From positions 1 to 32,866 of the forward strand of contig CAMTOS010000027.1 of NCBI GenBank assembly GCA_947074195.1: a DNA stretch of 32,866 nucleotides, written 5' to 3'. This DNA comes from an uncultured Bacteroides sp. Lineage in GTDB: Bacteria; Bacteroidota; Bacteroidia; Bacteroidales; Bacteroidaceae. The notes below the pieces were generated by a model. It ran no database searches, was not told where the DNA came from, and worked only from the letters and a program-made list of their open reading frames with translations. Made by a program: the position numbers and the translations under genes. Positions 7,909 to 17,330 of the stretch are shown here, piece by piece; the stretch's first letter is position 1, and each line of letters starts with the position of its first letter.

Positions 7909-9618
7909 TTAGTAAAGTGATTCGTGAGCAACTTCTCTCTCACCAAACTCATAGGCAACCGTTTCAATCTCACCATTGCTGTTCGATTGCAAATAGTGAT
8001 TCTTATTCTGGTCAACATCCGAGATAGGTAATGTAAGACTTCTTGCCGTTGCAGTGGCCACACCAGCACCTGGTGCTACGTAACTTTCGCTGATCTCATA
8101 GATACCAGTTTCTTCATCACGTTCATAAGGTGCATTGCGGTTTTGATTATTCATATAGTTAATCACTTCCTGTTGCTGGTAATAAGCGCGGCGAACCAAA
8201 TCATACCAGTATTGCCCTTCGAGTGCAAGTTCGATGCGGCGTTCATAGTGAATATCCTGATAACTGATAGAAGTTTTACTTTGCAATCCGGCACGATTAC
8301 GAACCATATTGAAATAAGTCAGTGCAGTTCCGTCAGTCGTTACTGAGTTATTACCTAATACAGCTTCAGCAAGATTAAGATATACCTCAGCCAATCGAAG
8401 CATATGTGTATTCAAACCACTGCTTTGTTTATAGCTAACACCATTATCTTCGATTGTACCAATGACATATTTTTTGATATTACAACCACCACTTGCAGCA
8501 CTTTCGGTAACTCCATAAGTATAACCACCACCTTTTACATAGATTTCCGGATAGTGTGTGCCATATGAAGTAACTGTTGCATTTCTACGAATAATATCCT
8601 GTGGTTCATAGCTGTTGAATAAATCCCATGACGCATAAACCGCGCCTCCCCAGTTTGTTGCATCCGAAACCATTGTAGACCATCCCATGAATGCTGTAAT
8701 CGCCTGATTACATCCCCAACCAATAGCATCGGTAGAACCAGTTAACCATTGTAACTGAAAAAGAGCTTCTTTGCAATTGTTATTTTCATATTTGAAAAGA
8801 TCAGCATAGTTATCCATCAGTGCATATGAAGATTCATTGATTACACGAAGAGCCGCTTTTTTAGCAAGATCCAGATAATAAGTATTGCGTTGACCACGGT
8901 TAGAGTCTGTAGCTTTATTATTTCCATTATAAATGCCATCAGTCGTCAAACCAGCCATTGATAAATAAAGGCGGGAAAGCATACCTAACGCACTATACTT
9001 TGTAACACGACCTTTGGTTGAGGCTGTAGCAGGAAGATGCATTGCAGCGTACTCAAGATCGCGGATAGCAAATTCGATAACATCCTGACAATGATGAGCC
9101 GGAACAATATAATTATTTACCAGATCAGATGTATTGGTATACAAAATAGCAGTTCCCCATAAAGAGCCAAGATACCAGTAAGCTGTACCACGCATAAAGC
9201 GTGCTTCGGCTATACCTTGTGTTTTTGCCTCTTCACTAACAGATGTAGTTGCATAGTTGATAATATTATTAATCGTATTATTTGATTGGGCAACTACAGA
9301 ATAGAGTGAACCCCATGCACCATCAAGTCCTTCGCTCAATGATGTTTCATTCATATTTGTATAAGGATAGATATACGAAGACCATTGTGCGGTGATATTG
9401 TTTCCACGTCCATCGCCCATGCCATAATAGAACTTTTCATTAAAGTTATACCATACATAATTGTAGAGTGGGGATGTAGCTTGCCCGATGGCATCATCAC
9501 TATCGAAAAAAGTTTCCTGATTCGGATTGGTCGTATTGTTTACATCAAGGTAGTCATCGCAACCAGTCAGCGACAGAGCACCAAATAATGTAGCTATAAG
9601 AATATATTTGTTTTTCAT
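7909..9618 (-). CDS. susD: SusD/RagB-family outer-membrane glycan-binding lipoprotein
   Basis: The lid component of the SusCD importer; it binds oligosaccharide and closes over the SusC barrel. The 569-residue protein has a lipoprotein signal ending SLTGC (Cys20) followed by DDYLD, the usual SusD N-terminus. The body is the TPR-like SusD fold, with the C-terminal signatures MLRLAEVYLNLAEA and RRIELALEGQYWYDLVRR. Length is normal for the family. The gene is 18 nt downstream of susC and 12 nt upstream of the surface glycan-binding protein gene, so the three are one transcript. The substrate (xylan oligosaccharides) is inferred from the neighbouring GH10 and glycan-binding protein. Confidence 0.96.
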   Translation of the reverse strand: MKNKYILIATLFGALSLTGCDDYLDVNNTTNPNQETFFDSDDAIGQATSPLYNYVWYNFNEKFYYGMGDGRGNNITAQWSSYIYPYTNMNETSLSEGLDGAWGSLYSVVAQSNNTINNIINYATTSVSEEAKTQGIAEARFMRGTAYWYLGSLWGTAILYTNTSDLVNNYIVPAHHCQDVIEFAIRDLEYAAMHLPATASTKGRVTKYSALGMLSRLYLSMAGLTTDGIYNGNNKATDSNRGQRNTYYLDLAKKAALRVINESSYALMDNYADLFKYENNNCKEALFQLQWLTGSTDAIGWGCNQAITAFMGWSTMVSDATNWGGAVYASWDLFNSYEPQDIIRRNATVTSYGTHYPEIYVKGGGYTYGVTESAASGGCNIKKYVIGTIEDNGVSYKQSSGLNTHMLRLAEVYLNLAEAVLGNNSVTTDGTALTYFNMVRNRAGLQSKTSISYQDIHYERRIELALEGQYWYDLVRRAYYQQQEVINYMNNQNRNAPYERDEETGIYEISESYVAPGAGVATATARSLTLPISDVDQNKNHYLQSNSNGEIETVAYEFGEREVAHESLY

Positions 9619-9636
9619 TTTTCTGCGGTTTTTAGA

Positions 9637-12600
9637 TTAGAATGTGATATTTAAACCGAAAGTATAAATGCGTGGAGAAGGATAACGGCCATAATCAAGA
9701 CCACTCATCAAAGCATCACCATACATACATCCGACTTCAGGATCATAACCTGAATATTTTCCCCAGGTATGAAGATTCTGGATATTTACATACAATCTTA
9801 ATTGCTGCATATACGCTTTATTAAGCATGCGGCTTGGGAAGTTATAGGCAAACGAAATATTCTGAATACGGAAATATGATCCGTCTTCAATATAAAGATC
9901 ACTTACGCGATTATTACCGTTTGTTCTTGAAGCCGATAAGCGAGGCATAGTTGGAGAACCACTTACGACCTGAAGATTGCGGAAATCATCAGCTCCATTG
10001 GGGTCTATTTTTCCAAGAACAGCATAATCGCGGACTGTTTTCAATAGATTGGAATTCTCACGAGGACTCTCAATCCAGCGTCTGTTATAGTTCAATACAT
10101 CATTGCCATAAGAACCGGTAAAGAAGATGGTCAGGTCAAAACCTTTCCATGAGAATGTGTTACCGATACCGTAAGTAAATTTTGGTTCAGGATTACCAAT
10201 GAAAGTACAATCACTGTTATTAATTACACCGTCTCCATTCAAATCGGCAAAAATATAGTCACCAATCCATGTCTTACCTTCTTCGATAGATGATCCTTCC
10301 GGAAGAGCAACCGGCTTAACATTACCATCGGCATCTTTATAATAGAAGTCTTCTGCTTTATTAAAACGGCCAATTACTTTATAACCCCAGAACATACCGA
10401 TAGGCATTCCTTCTACGGTTCTGGTCACTACATTATTATCATCGCCAACACTAAATGTCTTTTCGATAGAAGAGCTTTCAGTATCCAGTTTCAATACTTT
10501 ATTGCGGTTTAAAGAGAAGATAAGATTTGTGCGCCACTGGAAATTCTTTTTGTCAATATTTACTGTATTCAGCGTGATTTCAAGACCTTTATTTCTTAAT
10601 GATCCTACATTTGCCCATGGATTAGAAGCTGCTCCCTGGCCAGATGAACCTAAATAAGTTGGCAAAGGCAATTGAAGCAACAAGTCTTTTGTCTTTTTGT
10701 AATAGATATCGGCAATCAGTTCAATGCGATTATCAAAGAAGTTGGCATCGATACCGATATTCGATGAATAAGTTGTTTCCCATTTCAAATCAGGATTGGC
10801 CGTATTTCCATTCAATACACCTGTACCCCATGGAGTTGTTTTAGAGTTAAGCAAAGCCATATACGACCAGTTCTCTACATTTTGATTACCTGTAGCACCC
10901 CAACCGAAACGAAGTTTCAGATTGTTCATTACTTTATTATTCTTCAGGAACTCTTCATTAGTAATTCTCCATGCCAAAGCTGCCGAAGGGAACCAACCCC
11001 AGCGATTGCCTCTTGCAAATTTGGAAGAACCATCACGGCGAACTGTACCTGTTATGAGATATCTGTTATCATATGAATAAAATGCGCGGCCAAAGAAAGA
11101 AGAAATCTTATTAGTGGCTTGCGAACCTGTTCCGCTTGATTTGGTTACATCTCCTGCACTTGGATCATGGGCAGTATTTGAAAGGAATCCGGTTGCTGTA
11201 CTTACCTGATTTTCCCAGTGTGATTCAGAGATTTCCTGTCCAAGCATAGCCTGAATATAATGTACCATATTAAAGGTATTATTATATTGAATAATGTTTC
11301 TCCATGACCAGTAACGTGTATTTACTTTAGTCCACTTGCTTGTACGTGTATTATTTTCTAATACACCAAACTGATAATCGGGCTCATAATAATAGAAGTT
11401 CATAAAATTATAATCAGCTGCAAGTTCAGTACGGAATGTTAGTCCTTTATATAAGGTAGCATCCAGATACACGTTATAGCGGAAGTTATATTTCTTATTA
11501 TAATCTTCTTTGATAGAAGCCATCCCTACAGGATTCGTTGGCATCCATACATCATCCGGACCGTCAAATGTTCCGTCAGGACTTGTAACTGCAACAGATG
11601 GTTGTTGACGAAGTGCATTCATGATAATACCATTATCGCAGCCCACTTTTTGTTTCGAGTCAGCCATCGAGAAGTTGATACCACCTTTTAACCATTTATT
11701 TACATTCACATCCACATTACCGCGAAGTGAGAAGCGGCGGAAACTTGAACCTCTGGCGATACCATCCTGATCAAGGAAAGCACCACTAAATGCATATGTC
11801 ACGGCATCATTACCACCTGTTACCGAAAGATTATGGTTTGTCATAAATGCATTACGGAACAATTCTCTTTGCCAGTCAGTACCTTCTCCTAATAAATCAG
11901 GACGGACAAATGCGCTGCTTTGATTCACAATTCCTGCATCCGCACGTTCATTGTAATGTTGAGCATATTCGCGCAGGTTCATCATTTCAAGATGTTTAGG
12001 CATATTCTGCCAACCTACATATCCATCATAGGTAATGCTACCTAATCCGGCTTTACCTTTCTTGGTCGTCACCATGATAACACCGTTCGATGCACGGGCC
12101 CCGTAAATGGCTGTAGCTGATGCATCTTTTAATACGTCAATCGATTCAATATCAGAAGGACTGATGCTTGACAATGGATTGTTGTTGATATCATCAGTAG
12201 ATGAATCCACCACAACACCATCAATAACGAAGATAGGCTGATTTGTTGCGTTAAGTGAGTTGATACCACGGATACGGATGGCTGAACTGGCTCCCGGAGT
12301 TCCCGAGTTGGCCTGAATATTCACCCCTGCAGCTCGTCCCTGAAGTACCTGGTCTACTGATGTTGGAACCGATTTCTTGATGGCTGCATCATTCACAGAG
12401 ACTACTGATCCGGTAAGGTCAGAACGCTTCATCTGTCCGTAACCAACTACAACGACTTCGCTAAGGACCTCAGAATCTTCCTTAAGGATAATGTTAAGTT
12501 GTTTTTTGCCGGCTACCGGAATATTCTCTGTTTTATATCCGATATATGAGACGGTAATTGTACTATTGGATGGTATAGTTATGGCAAACTCTCCATTCAG

Positions 12601-12780
12601 ATCTGTTACAGTACCATTAGTAGTACCTTTTTGAAGAATACTGGCTCCGATCACTGGTTCACCAAGATTATCCTTCACTATCCCTTTTACAGTGATGTTT
12701 TGTGCATATACCCATAATGGCATAAGACACAAGAGAAAAAAAAGCCCTATCGGCTTAGAAAAATGATTTGTGCATTTCAT
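9637..12780 (-). CDS. susC: SusC/RagA-family TonB-dependent oligosaccharide transporter
   Basis: The outer-membrane barrel that imports oligosaccharides with energy from TonB-ExbBD. The 1047-residue protein has a signal peptide ending at about WVYAQ (27). A carboxypeptidase-regulatory-like beta domain spans about 29-102 (VKGIVKDNLGEPVIGASI). A TonB-box-like EVVVVGYG follows at about 108-115, and the plug is at about 116-240 with VLQGRAAGV and DVLKDASATAIYGARASNGV. The barrel runs to the terminal aromatic strand ending in NITF. There is no N-terminal STN domain, so it should not signal through an anti-sigma factor; control is expected from the divergent hybrid sensor. It is the first gene of the PUL operon, with an apparent leader of about 130 nt. 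Confidence 0.97.
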   Translation of the reverse strand: MKCTNHFSKPIGLFFLLCLMPLWVYAQNITVKGIVKDNLGEPVIGASILQKGTTNGTVTDLNGEFAITIPSNSTITVSYIGYKTENIPVAGKKQLNIILKEDSEVLSEVVVVGYGQMKRSDLTGSVVSVNDAAIKKSVPTSVDQVLQGRAAGVNIQANSGTPGASSAIRIRGINSLNATNQPIFVIDGVVVDSSTDDINNNPLSSISPSDIESIDVLKDASATAIYGARASNGVIMVTTKKGKAGLGSITYDGYVGWQNMPKHLEMMNLREYAQHYNERADAGIVNQSSAFVRPDLLGEGTDWQRELFRNAFMTNHNLSVTGGNDAVTYAFSGAFLDQDGIARGSSFRRFSLRGNVDVNVNKWLKGGINFSMADSKQKVGCDNGIIMNALRQQPSVAVTSPDGTFDGPDDVWMPTNPVGMASIKEDYNKKYNFRYNVYLDATLYKGLTFRTELAADYNFMNFYYYEPDYQFGVLENNTRTSKWTKVNTRYWSWRNIIQYNNTFNMVHYIQAMLGQEISESHWENQVSTATGFLSNTAHDPSAGDVTKSSGTGSQATNKISSFFGRAFYSYDNRYLITGTVRRDGSSKFARGNRWGWFPSAALAWRITNEEFLKNNKVMNNLKLRFGWGATGNQNVENWSYMALLNSKTTPWGTGVLNGNTANPDLKWETTYSSNIGIDANFFDNRIELIADIYYKKTKDLLLQLPLPTYLGSSGQGAASNPWANVGSLRNKGLEITLNTVNIDKKNFQWRTNLIFSLNRNKVLKLDTESSSIEKTFSVGDDNNVVTRTVEGMPIGMFWGYKVIGRFNKAEDFYYKDADGNVKPVALPEGSSIEEGKTWIGDYIFADLNGDGVINNSDCTFIGNPEPKFTYGIGNTFSWKGFDLTIFFTGSYGNDVLNYNRRWIESPRENSNLLKTVRDYAVLGKIDPNGADDFRNLQVVSGSPTMPRLSASRTNGNNRVSDLYIEDGSYFRIQNISFAYNFPSRMLNKAYMQQLRLYVNIQNLHTWGKYSGYDPEVGCMYGDALMSGLDYGRYPSPRIYTFGLNITF

Positions 12781-12833
12781 AATGAAATTAGTTTAATGGA
12801 TAACGATAAATCTCTCTGGATTAAATTAGTGTT

Positions 12834-12850
12834 TCATACCTGTCGTATGA
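12834..12850 (-). promoter_or_regulatory. Short dyad in the susC leader
   Basis: TCATAC (12834-12839) and GTATGA (12845-12850) are exact reverse complements around a 5-nt loop. It lies within the predicted 5' untranslated leader of susC, about 55-70 nt ahead of the start codon. It could be a small RNA hairpin or an operator; it is short enough to be chance. Confidence 0.3.
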
Positions 12851-12913
12851 TGTCCTTTCAAGTTTTCATTTGGTTAATTGATTAGATGCTGGTTAAACAT
12901 ATTTTCTTTGACA

Positions 12914-12921
12914 CAAAGATA
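12914..12921 (-). promoter_or_regulatory. Bacteroides-type -7 element for the PUL operon (susC)
   Basis: On the minus strand the sequence is TATCTTTG, an exact match to TAnnTTTG. No good -33 TTTG is found 19-21 bp upstream, which suits a promoter that needs an activator. Transcription would start near 12907, giving a leader of about 127 nt to the susC ATG. Confidence 0.55.
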
Positions 12922-12944
12922 TTTTATCTTATGCGAATGGGGTT

Positions 12945-13000
12945 TGTTAAATGTTCCGCTTATACTAATCTCTTGTTACATTTATGTTTTATATGTTACA
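12945..13000. promoter_or_regulatory. Spaced TGTTA direct repeats, candidate binding site of the hybrid regulator
   Basis: TGTTA occurs at 12945, 12974 and 12994; the last two extend to TGTTACA (12974-12980 and 12994-13000) exactly 20 bp apart. Spacings of 29 and 20 bp are close to three and two helical turns. The array lies 24-80 bp upstream of the susC -7 element, where an AraC-type activator would bind. The assignment is inference. Confidence 0.4.
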
Positions 13001-13175
13001 ATTGCTGTTGTCAATGATACATAAATTAAGGAATAGCTTTGTTGTATGTATATAAACCACGTTAAATTCACATTTATTGGTTCGTTTTAGCAAAATGAAT
13101 CAGCGCAGATTTTAAAAACAAACATTAGTTTGAGAAATATCTTTTAGTCATTATTGCGAATATTCCTCTGAGATG

Positions 13176-13206
13176 TTTGAAGTTAATAAACCTTTGTATA
13201 TTTTTG
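13176..13206 (+). promoter_or_regulatory. Promoter of the hybrid two-component sensor gene
   Basis: TTTG at 13176-13179 and TATTTTTG at 13199-13206 are separated by 19 bp, matching the Bacteroides -33/-7 arrangement (TTTG, then TAnnTTTG). Transcription would begin near 13213, about 30 nt before the ATG at 13244. Confidence 0.6.
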
Positions 13207-13243
13207 TTTTTATAAGCTAATGCACACGAATCTGATACATTAA

Positions 13244-16200
13244 ATGAAAAAATACACTCTATTTCTATTCTTGCTTATTTGTATTTGCAAGTCTGTAAGA
13301 ATTGCTGCACAAACTGGCAGATATTATTCGACTGAACAAGGTTTGTCAAGCAGTCTCATTAATCATATTTATCAGGATAAACATGGTTATATCTGGATGG
13401 CAACCGAATATGGTCTTAGTCGTTTTGACGGGAGACGCTTTGTAAACTATAAACAAACTTCGGGTGTAGATACGGATATAAAGAATAACTATGTTCGTAC
13501 AATATATGAAACCAAAAAGAATGTTTTATTGATTGGATGCATTGACGGATTAATGAAATATGACAGAGAAACGGATACTTACCAGGAAATACCAATGATT
13601 CGCTCTGATAAGCAGGTTTTTCCACATGTTACTCAGATTGTCGAATTAAATAATAATGAAGTATGGATCAGTACCTCCGGACAAGGAATGTTTTGTTTAG
13701 ACGATAATTCTTCTGTAGCTAAATCATTAGATCATAAACTTTATCATGGCAACTACAATTTTCAATCCTGCTTTTATGAAGATTCCTTCGGCTCCGTATG
13801 GATTGGTACTGAGGGTAATGGCTTGATTCGTTATGCACCTTCAACGGGGCAAATCTCAACTTATAAATATCCGGAAATTATTGATAATAATATCTCTTCT
13901 ATAATTGAGGATTCTGGTGGAAACCTGTTTATCGGGACGCAGAAACAAGGATTATCCCGTTATGATTCGAAGAATAATCGTTTTGAAACTATCTATCACC
14001 GCAATGGCAATAAAATATCGGTGTATTGTCTTTCGTTTATCGAAGGTAAACTTATTATAGGCACAGATGGTCAGGGTTTAATGTATTATAATCCTTCCGC
14101 AAATGTGGTAGATAATTATACTATAAATGATGCACCGTTTGATTTTTCAGATGGAAAGGTACATGCCATTCTCGAAGACCGGGACAAGAATTTATGGATA
14201 GGTCTTTTTCAAAAAGGAATTATCTTATTGCCAAAGACGGAAAATGATTTTCGCTATATGGGCAGTAAATCCGTTCATTATAATCCTATCGGACAGCGTT
14301 GCATCATGTCTGTTTACCGTACTGAAGATAATCATTTATGGGTAGGTGCTGACAGTGAAGGTGTTTTTGAACTCGATGAATCGGGTAAACGCTTAAATCA
14401 TTATGCATTGCGTAATGCATCTTATCCTGTTGGGAATACAGTAATGAGCATCTTCGAAGATTCGCAGAATAATCTTTGGCTCGGTTCTTATATGCAGGGA
14501 CTCTTATTACTTGACAGAAAGAATGGTAAGTTCGAACAACCATTAAAAATAGCCAGCGAAAAAGTGATGTCTATTACGGAAGACCACTCCGGAAATCTTT
14601 ATATCGCAACATTAGGTGCCGGTTTCTATCAATATAATCTTCACACAAAAAATCTTATCCATTTTGAATCTTCTAAAGATGAGAAGGATGATTTTAATCG
14701 TAATGAACTAACTAACGACTGGGTAAATACACTTTATTGTGATAAAGAGGGACTTATCTGGATTGGTCACTATAAAGGTGTGAGTTGTTTTAATCCCAAA
14801 ACATCTTCTTTTTTAGATATAAATAATATAAATACTTTAATCTCATACTGTGTTGGTTATTCTCTTGTTGAAGATAGAGATGGTAATATATGGGCAGGAA
14901 CCACTGACGGATTATTTAAGTTGAATAAAAATACAGGTGAGTCCATTAACTATGATACAACAAATGGCTTACCCAATAATGTTATTTGCGGGATATGTGA
15001 AGATACGGATGGTAATCTTTGGATGAGCACTTATAAAGGAATTAGTAAATATAGTAAGGTGCAAGACAGGTTTATTAATTATTATGCCGGTGATGGTTTG
15101 CAGGGCAATGAATTTACGCATGGATCTTACCACAGAGATGCTCAGGGGATACTTTATTTCGGGGGTATTAATGGAATAACTTCATTTATGCCTGAGAAAA
15201 TAAAAGGATCGCCTAAAAAAACAGAAGTTCTGATTACTGAATTTTATTTATTTACCGATCCTATTAATCGTACTACTCAATCCGGAGGGAAACCGGTTAT
15301 TTATACTTCCGTACAGCAATCCAACATCTTTCAGTTGCACCATAATGACAATACGTTCAGCATTGTGTTTTCTACTTTACAATACAGTAACACAGAACAA
15401 ATGTCTTATCAGTATAAAATCGATGAATTGAGTCAGCAGTGGCTGAATACTGATCCGGGTGTTAACCGGGTAACGTATAACAATCTTCCTCCGGGCCGGT
15501 ATACTTTTCATGTCCGTTCATTTAATCTAGGTGAATATTCCGAAGCACGTACCATTAGTATTATAATAACTCCACCATGGTATCTTACGTGGTGGGCCTA
15601 CTGGATCTACTTCTTTATGTTTCTTTTGTTGATTTATATTGTAATCAAAATCATACTTACCCGTATCAATCATCGTCGTGAATTAATGAAACGCGATCAT
15701 GCTGAAGAATTAAATGAAGCAAAACTGCAGTTCTTTATTAATATTTCGCATGAGATTCGTACACCAATGACATTAATTATTAATCCGTTGGAGAAATTAC
15801 TGAACACCACAAAAGATGCTGAGCTTAAGAAAACTTATCTGATGATTTATCGTAATAGTCAGCGTATTTTGCGATTAATCAATCAACTCATGGATATTCG
15901 CAAGATTGACAAAGGACAAATGCATATGAAGTTTCGTCAGACTGATATGGTCGGTTTCATATGTGATGTGATGACTACTTTCGAGTATGCTGCCCAGTTA
16001 AAGGGAATAGAAATGAAGTTTAATAATACGTTACCTCAGTTAATGGTATATGTAGATTTAAATAATTTCGATAAAGTGTTGATGAATACCTTGTCAAATG
16101 CTTTGAAATATACTGAAAGCGGTGGAATGGTGATGGTCGATTTATCGGTAGGGCAAGACCTTAATCGTAATGATGCTTTGCGCGATTATTTTGAAATCAG

Positions 16201-17326
16201 CATTACAGATACAGGTATTGGCATTGATGAGGCTAAAATTGAACGAATATTCGAAAGATTCTATCAGGTAGATAATGATAAAACAAAATCCAACTTTGGT
16301 ACAGGTATTGGGTTACATTTATCGCGTTCTCTGGTTGAACTTCACCATGGCATCATTTATGCTGAGAATCGTAAAGATGGACAGGGATGTCGTATTGTAG
16401 TCCGGATTCCATTGGGCAATTCTCATTTACGCCCGGATGAATATGAAAGAAATATAGAAATTACTCCTGATGCACGACATAATCTGGTTGGTTATAATGA
16501 AATATTTGAAGACATAAATCAGGAATCTGCTGTCGAAAAAAATATACGTGCTAAATCTAAATTCAGAATTCTTGTTGCTGAAGATGAACCCGAAATACAG
16601 AATTATCTGAAATCCGAGCTTTCTGATGAATACCGCATCATATTAAGCAGTAACGGTAAAGATGCATATGATAAGATTCTTACTGATACTCCCGATTTAG
16701 TTATCAGTGATGTGATGATGCCCGAGATGGATGGGTTTACACTCTGTCGAAAGATAAAACAAAATACAAATGTTAATCATCTGCCCGTTATACTTCTAAC
16801 GGCCCGTTCTGCTTCAGATGATAAACTGGAAGGAATAGATATGGGAGCAGATGCCTATCTGGTAAAGCCTTTCAATACCGAATTGTTGAAAGGGACAATC
16901 AATAATCTGATATCGAACCGTAAATTATTGCGTAATAAGTTTAGTGGAGCACAGCAACAAGAAGATAAAATAGATTCAATCAGTTTAAAATCGTCTGATG
17001 ATATTCTTATGGATAAAGTAATGCGTGTTGTAAATGAGCACATTGCTAATCCGGAATTTAATGTGGAAATGCTTGCCAGTGAAGTGGGGATGAGCAGAGT
17101 ACACATTTATCGTAAACTTAAAGAATTGACTAACCTTTCTGCCCGCGATTTCATTAAGAATATTCGTTTGCAGCAGGCTGCCAATTTACTGAAAACTGAT
17201 AAGAAACTCACGATTTCAGATGTAGCTTATGCTACCGGTCATATCAACCTATCGCATTTCTCTAACTCTTTTAAGAATAAATATGGAATGTCTCCTACTG
17301 AATATTCAGCAGCTTTCCGGGAATGA
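13244..17326 (+). CDS. Hybrid two-component system regulator (HTCS) of the PUL
   Basis: A one-protein sensor kinase and transcription factor that detects a PUL breakdown product in the periplasm and activates the operon. The 1360-residue protein has a signal peptide (cleavage near AAQ, 21-23). About 14 Reg_prop beta-propeller blades follow at 30-650 (repeated D-x-x-G-x-x-W-x-G-T pattern), then a Y_Y_Y Ig-like domain at about 700-775 and a membrane helix at about 780-805. The kinase core has His836 in FFINISHEIRTPMTLI, the N-box NALKYT (Asn952) and G boxes DTGIGI and GTGIGL. The receiver at about 1106-1222 has Asp1156 in VISDVMMPEMDG and Lys1208 in LVKPF. An AraC-type helix-turn-helix occupies about 1255-1358. 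All key residues are present, so it should be active. It is divergent from susC, the usual position for control of the adjacent PUL. Confidence 0.96.
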   Translation: MKKYTLFLFLLICICKSVRIAAQTGRYYSTEQGLSSSLINHIYQDKHGYIWMATEYGLSRFDGRRFVNYKQTSGVDTDIKNNYVRTIYETKKNVLLIGCIDGLMKYDRETDTYQEIPMIRSDKQVFPHVTQIVELNNNEVWISTSGQGMFCLDDNSSVAKSLDHKLYHGNYNFQSCFYEDSFGSVWIGTEGNGLIRYAPSTGQISTYKYPEIIDNNISSIIEDSGGNLFIGTQKQGLSRYDSKNNRFETIYHRNGNKISVYCLSFIEGKLIIGTDGQGLMYYNPSANVVDNYTINDAPFDFSDGKVHAILEDRDKNLWIGLFQKGIILLPKTENDFRYMGSKSVHYNPIGQRCIMSVYRTEDNHLWVGADSEGVFELDESGKRLNHYALRNASYPVGNTVMSIFEDSQNNLWLGSYMQGLLLLDRKNGKFEQPLKIASEKVMSITEDHSGNLYIATLGAGFYQYNLHTKNLIHFESSKDEKDDFNRNELTNDWVNTLYCDKEGLIWIGHYKGVSCFNPKTSSFLDINNINTLISYCVGYSLVEDRDGNIWAGTTDGLFKLNKNTGESINYDTTNGLPNNVICGICEDTDGNLWMSTYKGISKYSKVQDRFINYYAGDGLQGNEFTHGSYHRDAQGILYFGGINGITSFMPEKIKGSPKKTEVLITEFYLFTDPINRTTQSGGKPVIYTSVQQSNIFQLHHNDNTFSIVFSTLQYSNTEQMSYQYKIDELSQQWLNTDPGVNRVTYNNLPPGRYTFHVRSFNLGEYSEARTISIIITPPWYLTWWAYWIYFFMFLLLIYIVIKIILTRINHRRELMKRDHAEELNEAKLQFFINISHEIRTPMTLIINPLEKLLNTTKDAELKKTYLMIYRNSQRILRLINQLMDIRKIDKGQMHMKFRQTDMVGFICDVMTTFEYAAQLKGIEMKFNNTLPQLMVYVDLNNFDKVLMNTLSNALKYTESGGMVMVDLSVGQDLNRNDALRDYFEISITDTGIGIDEAKIERIFERFYQVDNDKTKSNFGTGIGLHLSRSLVELHHGIIYAENRKDGQGCRIVVRIPLGNSHLRPDEYERNIEITPDARHNLVGYNEIFEDINQESAVEKNIRAKSKFRILVAEDEPEIQNYLKSELSDEYRIILSSNGKDAYDKILTDTPDLVISDVMMPEMDGFTLCRKIKQNTNVNHLPVILLTARSASDDKLEGIDMGADAYLVKPFNTELLKGTINNLISNRKLLRNKFSGAQQQEDKIDSISLKSSDDILMDKVMRVVNEHIANPEFNVEMLASEVGMSRVHIYRKLKELTNLSARDFIKNIRLQQAANLLKTDKKLTISDVAYATGHINLSHFSNSFKNKYGMSPTEYSAAFRE

Positions 17327-17330
17327 GAGA

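Larger units (their letters stand above)
12781..13243. other. Divergent intergenic region between susC and the hybrid sensor
   Basis: 463 bp without a gene. It holds a susC leader with a short dyad, promoter candidates for both directions, and three spaced TGTTA motifs, listed separately. A further small inverted repeat (CAAAC at 13119-13123, GTTTG at 13128-13132) is too short to call. The region is very AT-rich and I see no small ORF or known riboswitch in it. Confidence 0.7.

Noticed and set aside
13119..13132. Small inverted repeat CAAAC/GTTTG before the sensor gene
   Set aside because: A 5-bp stem in AT-rich DNA is expected by chance.
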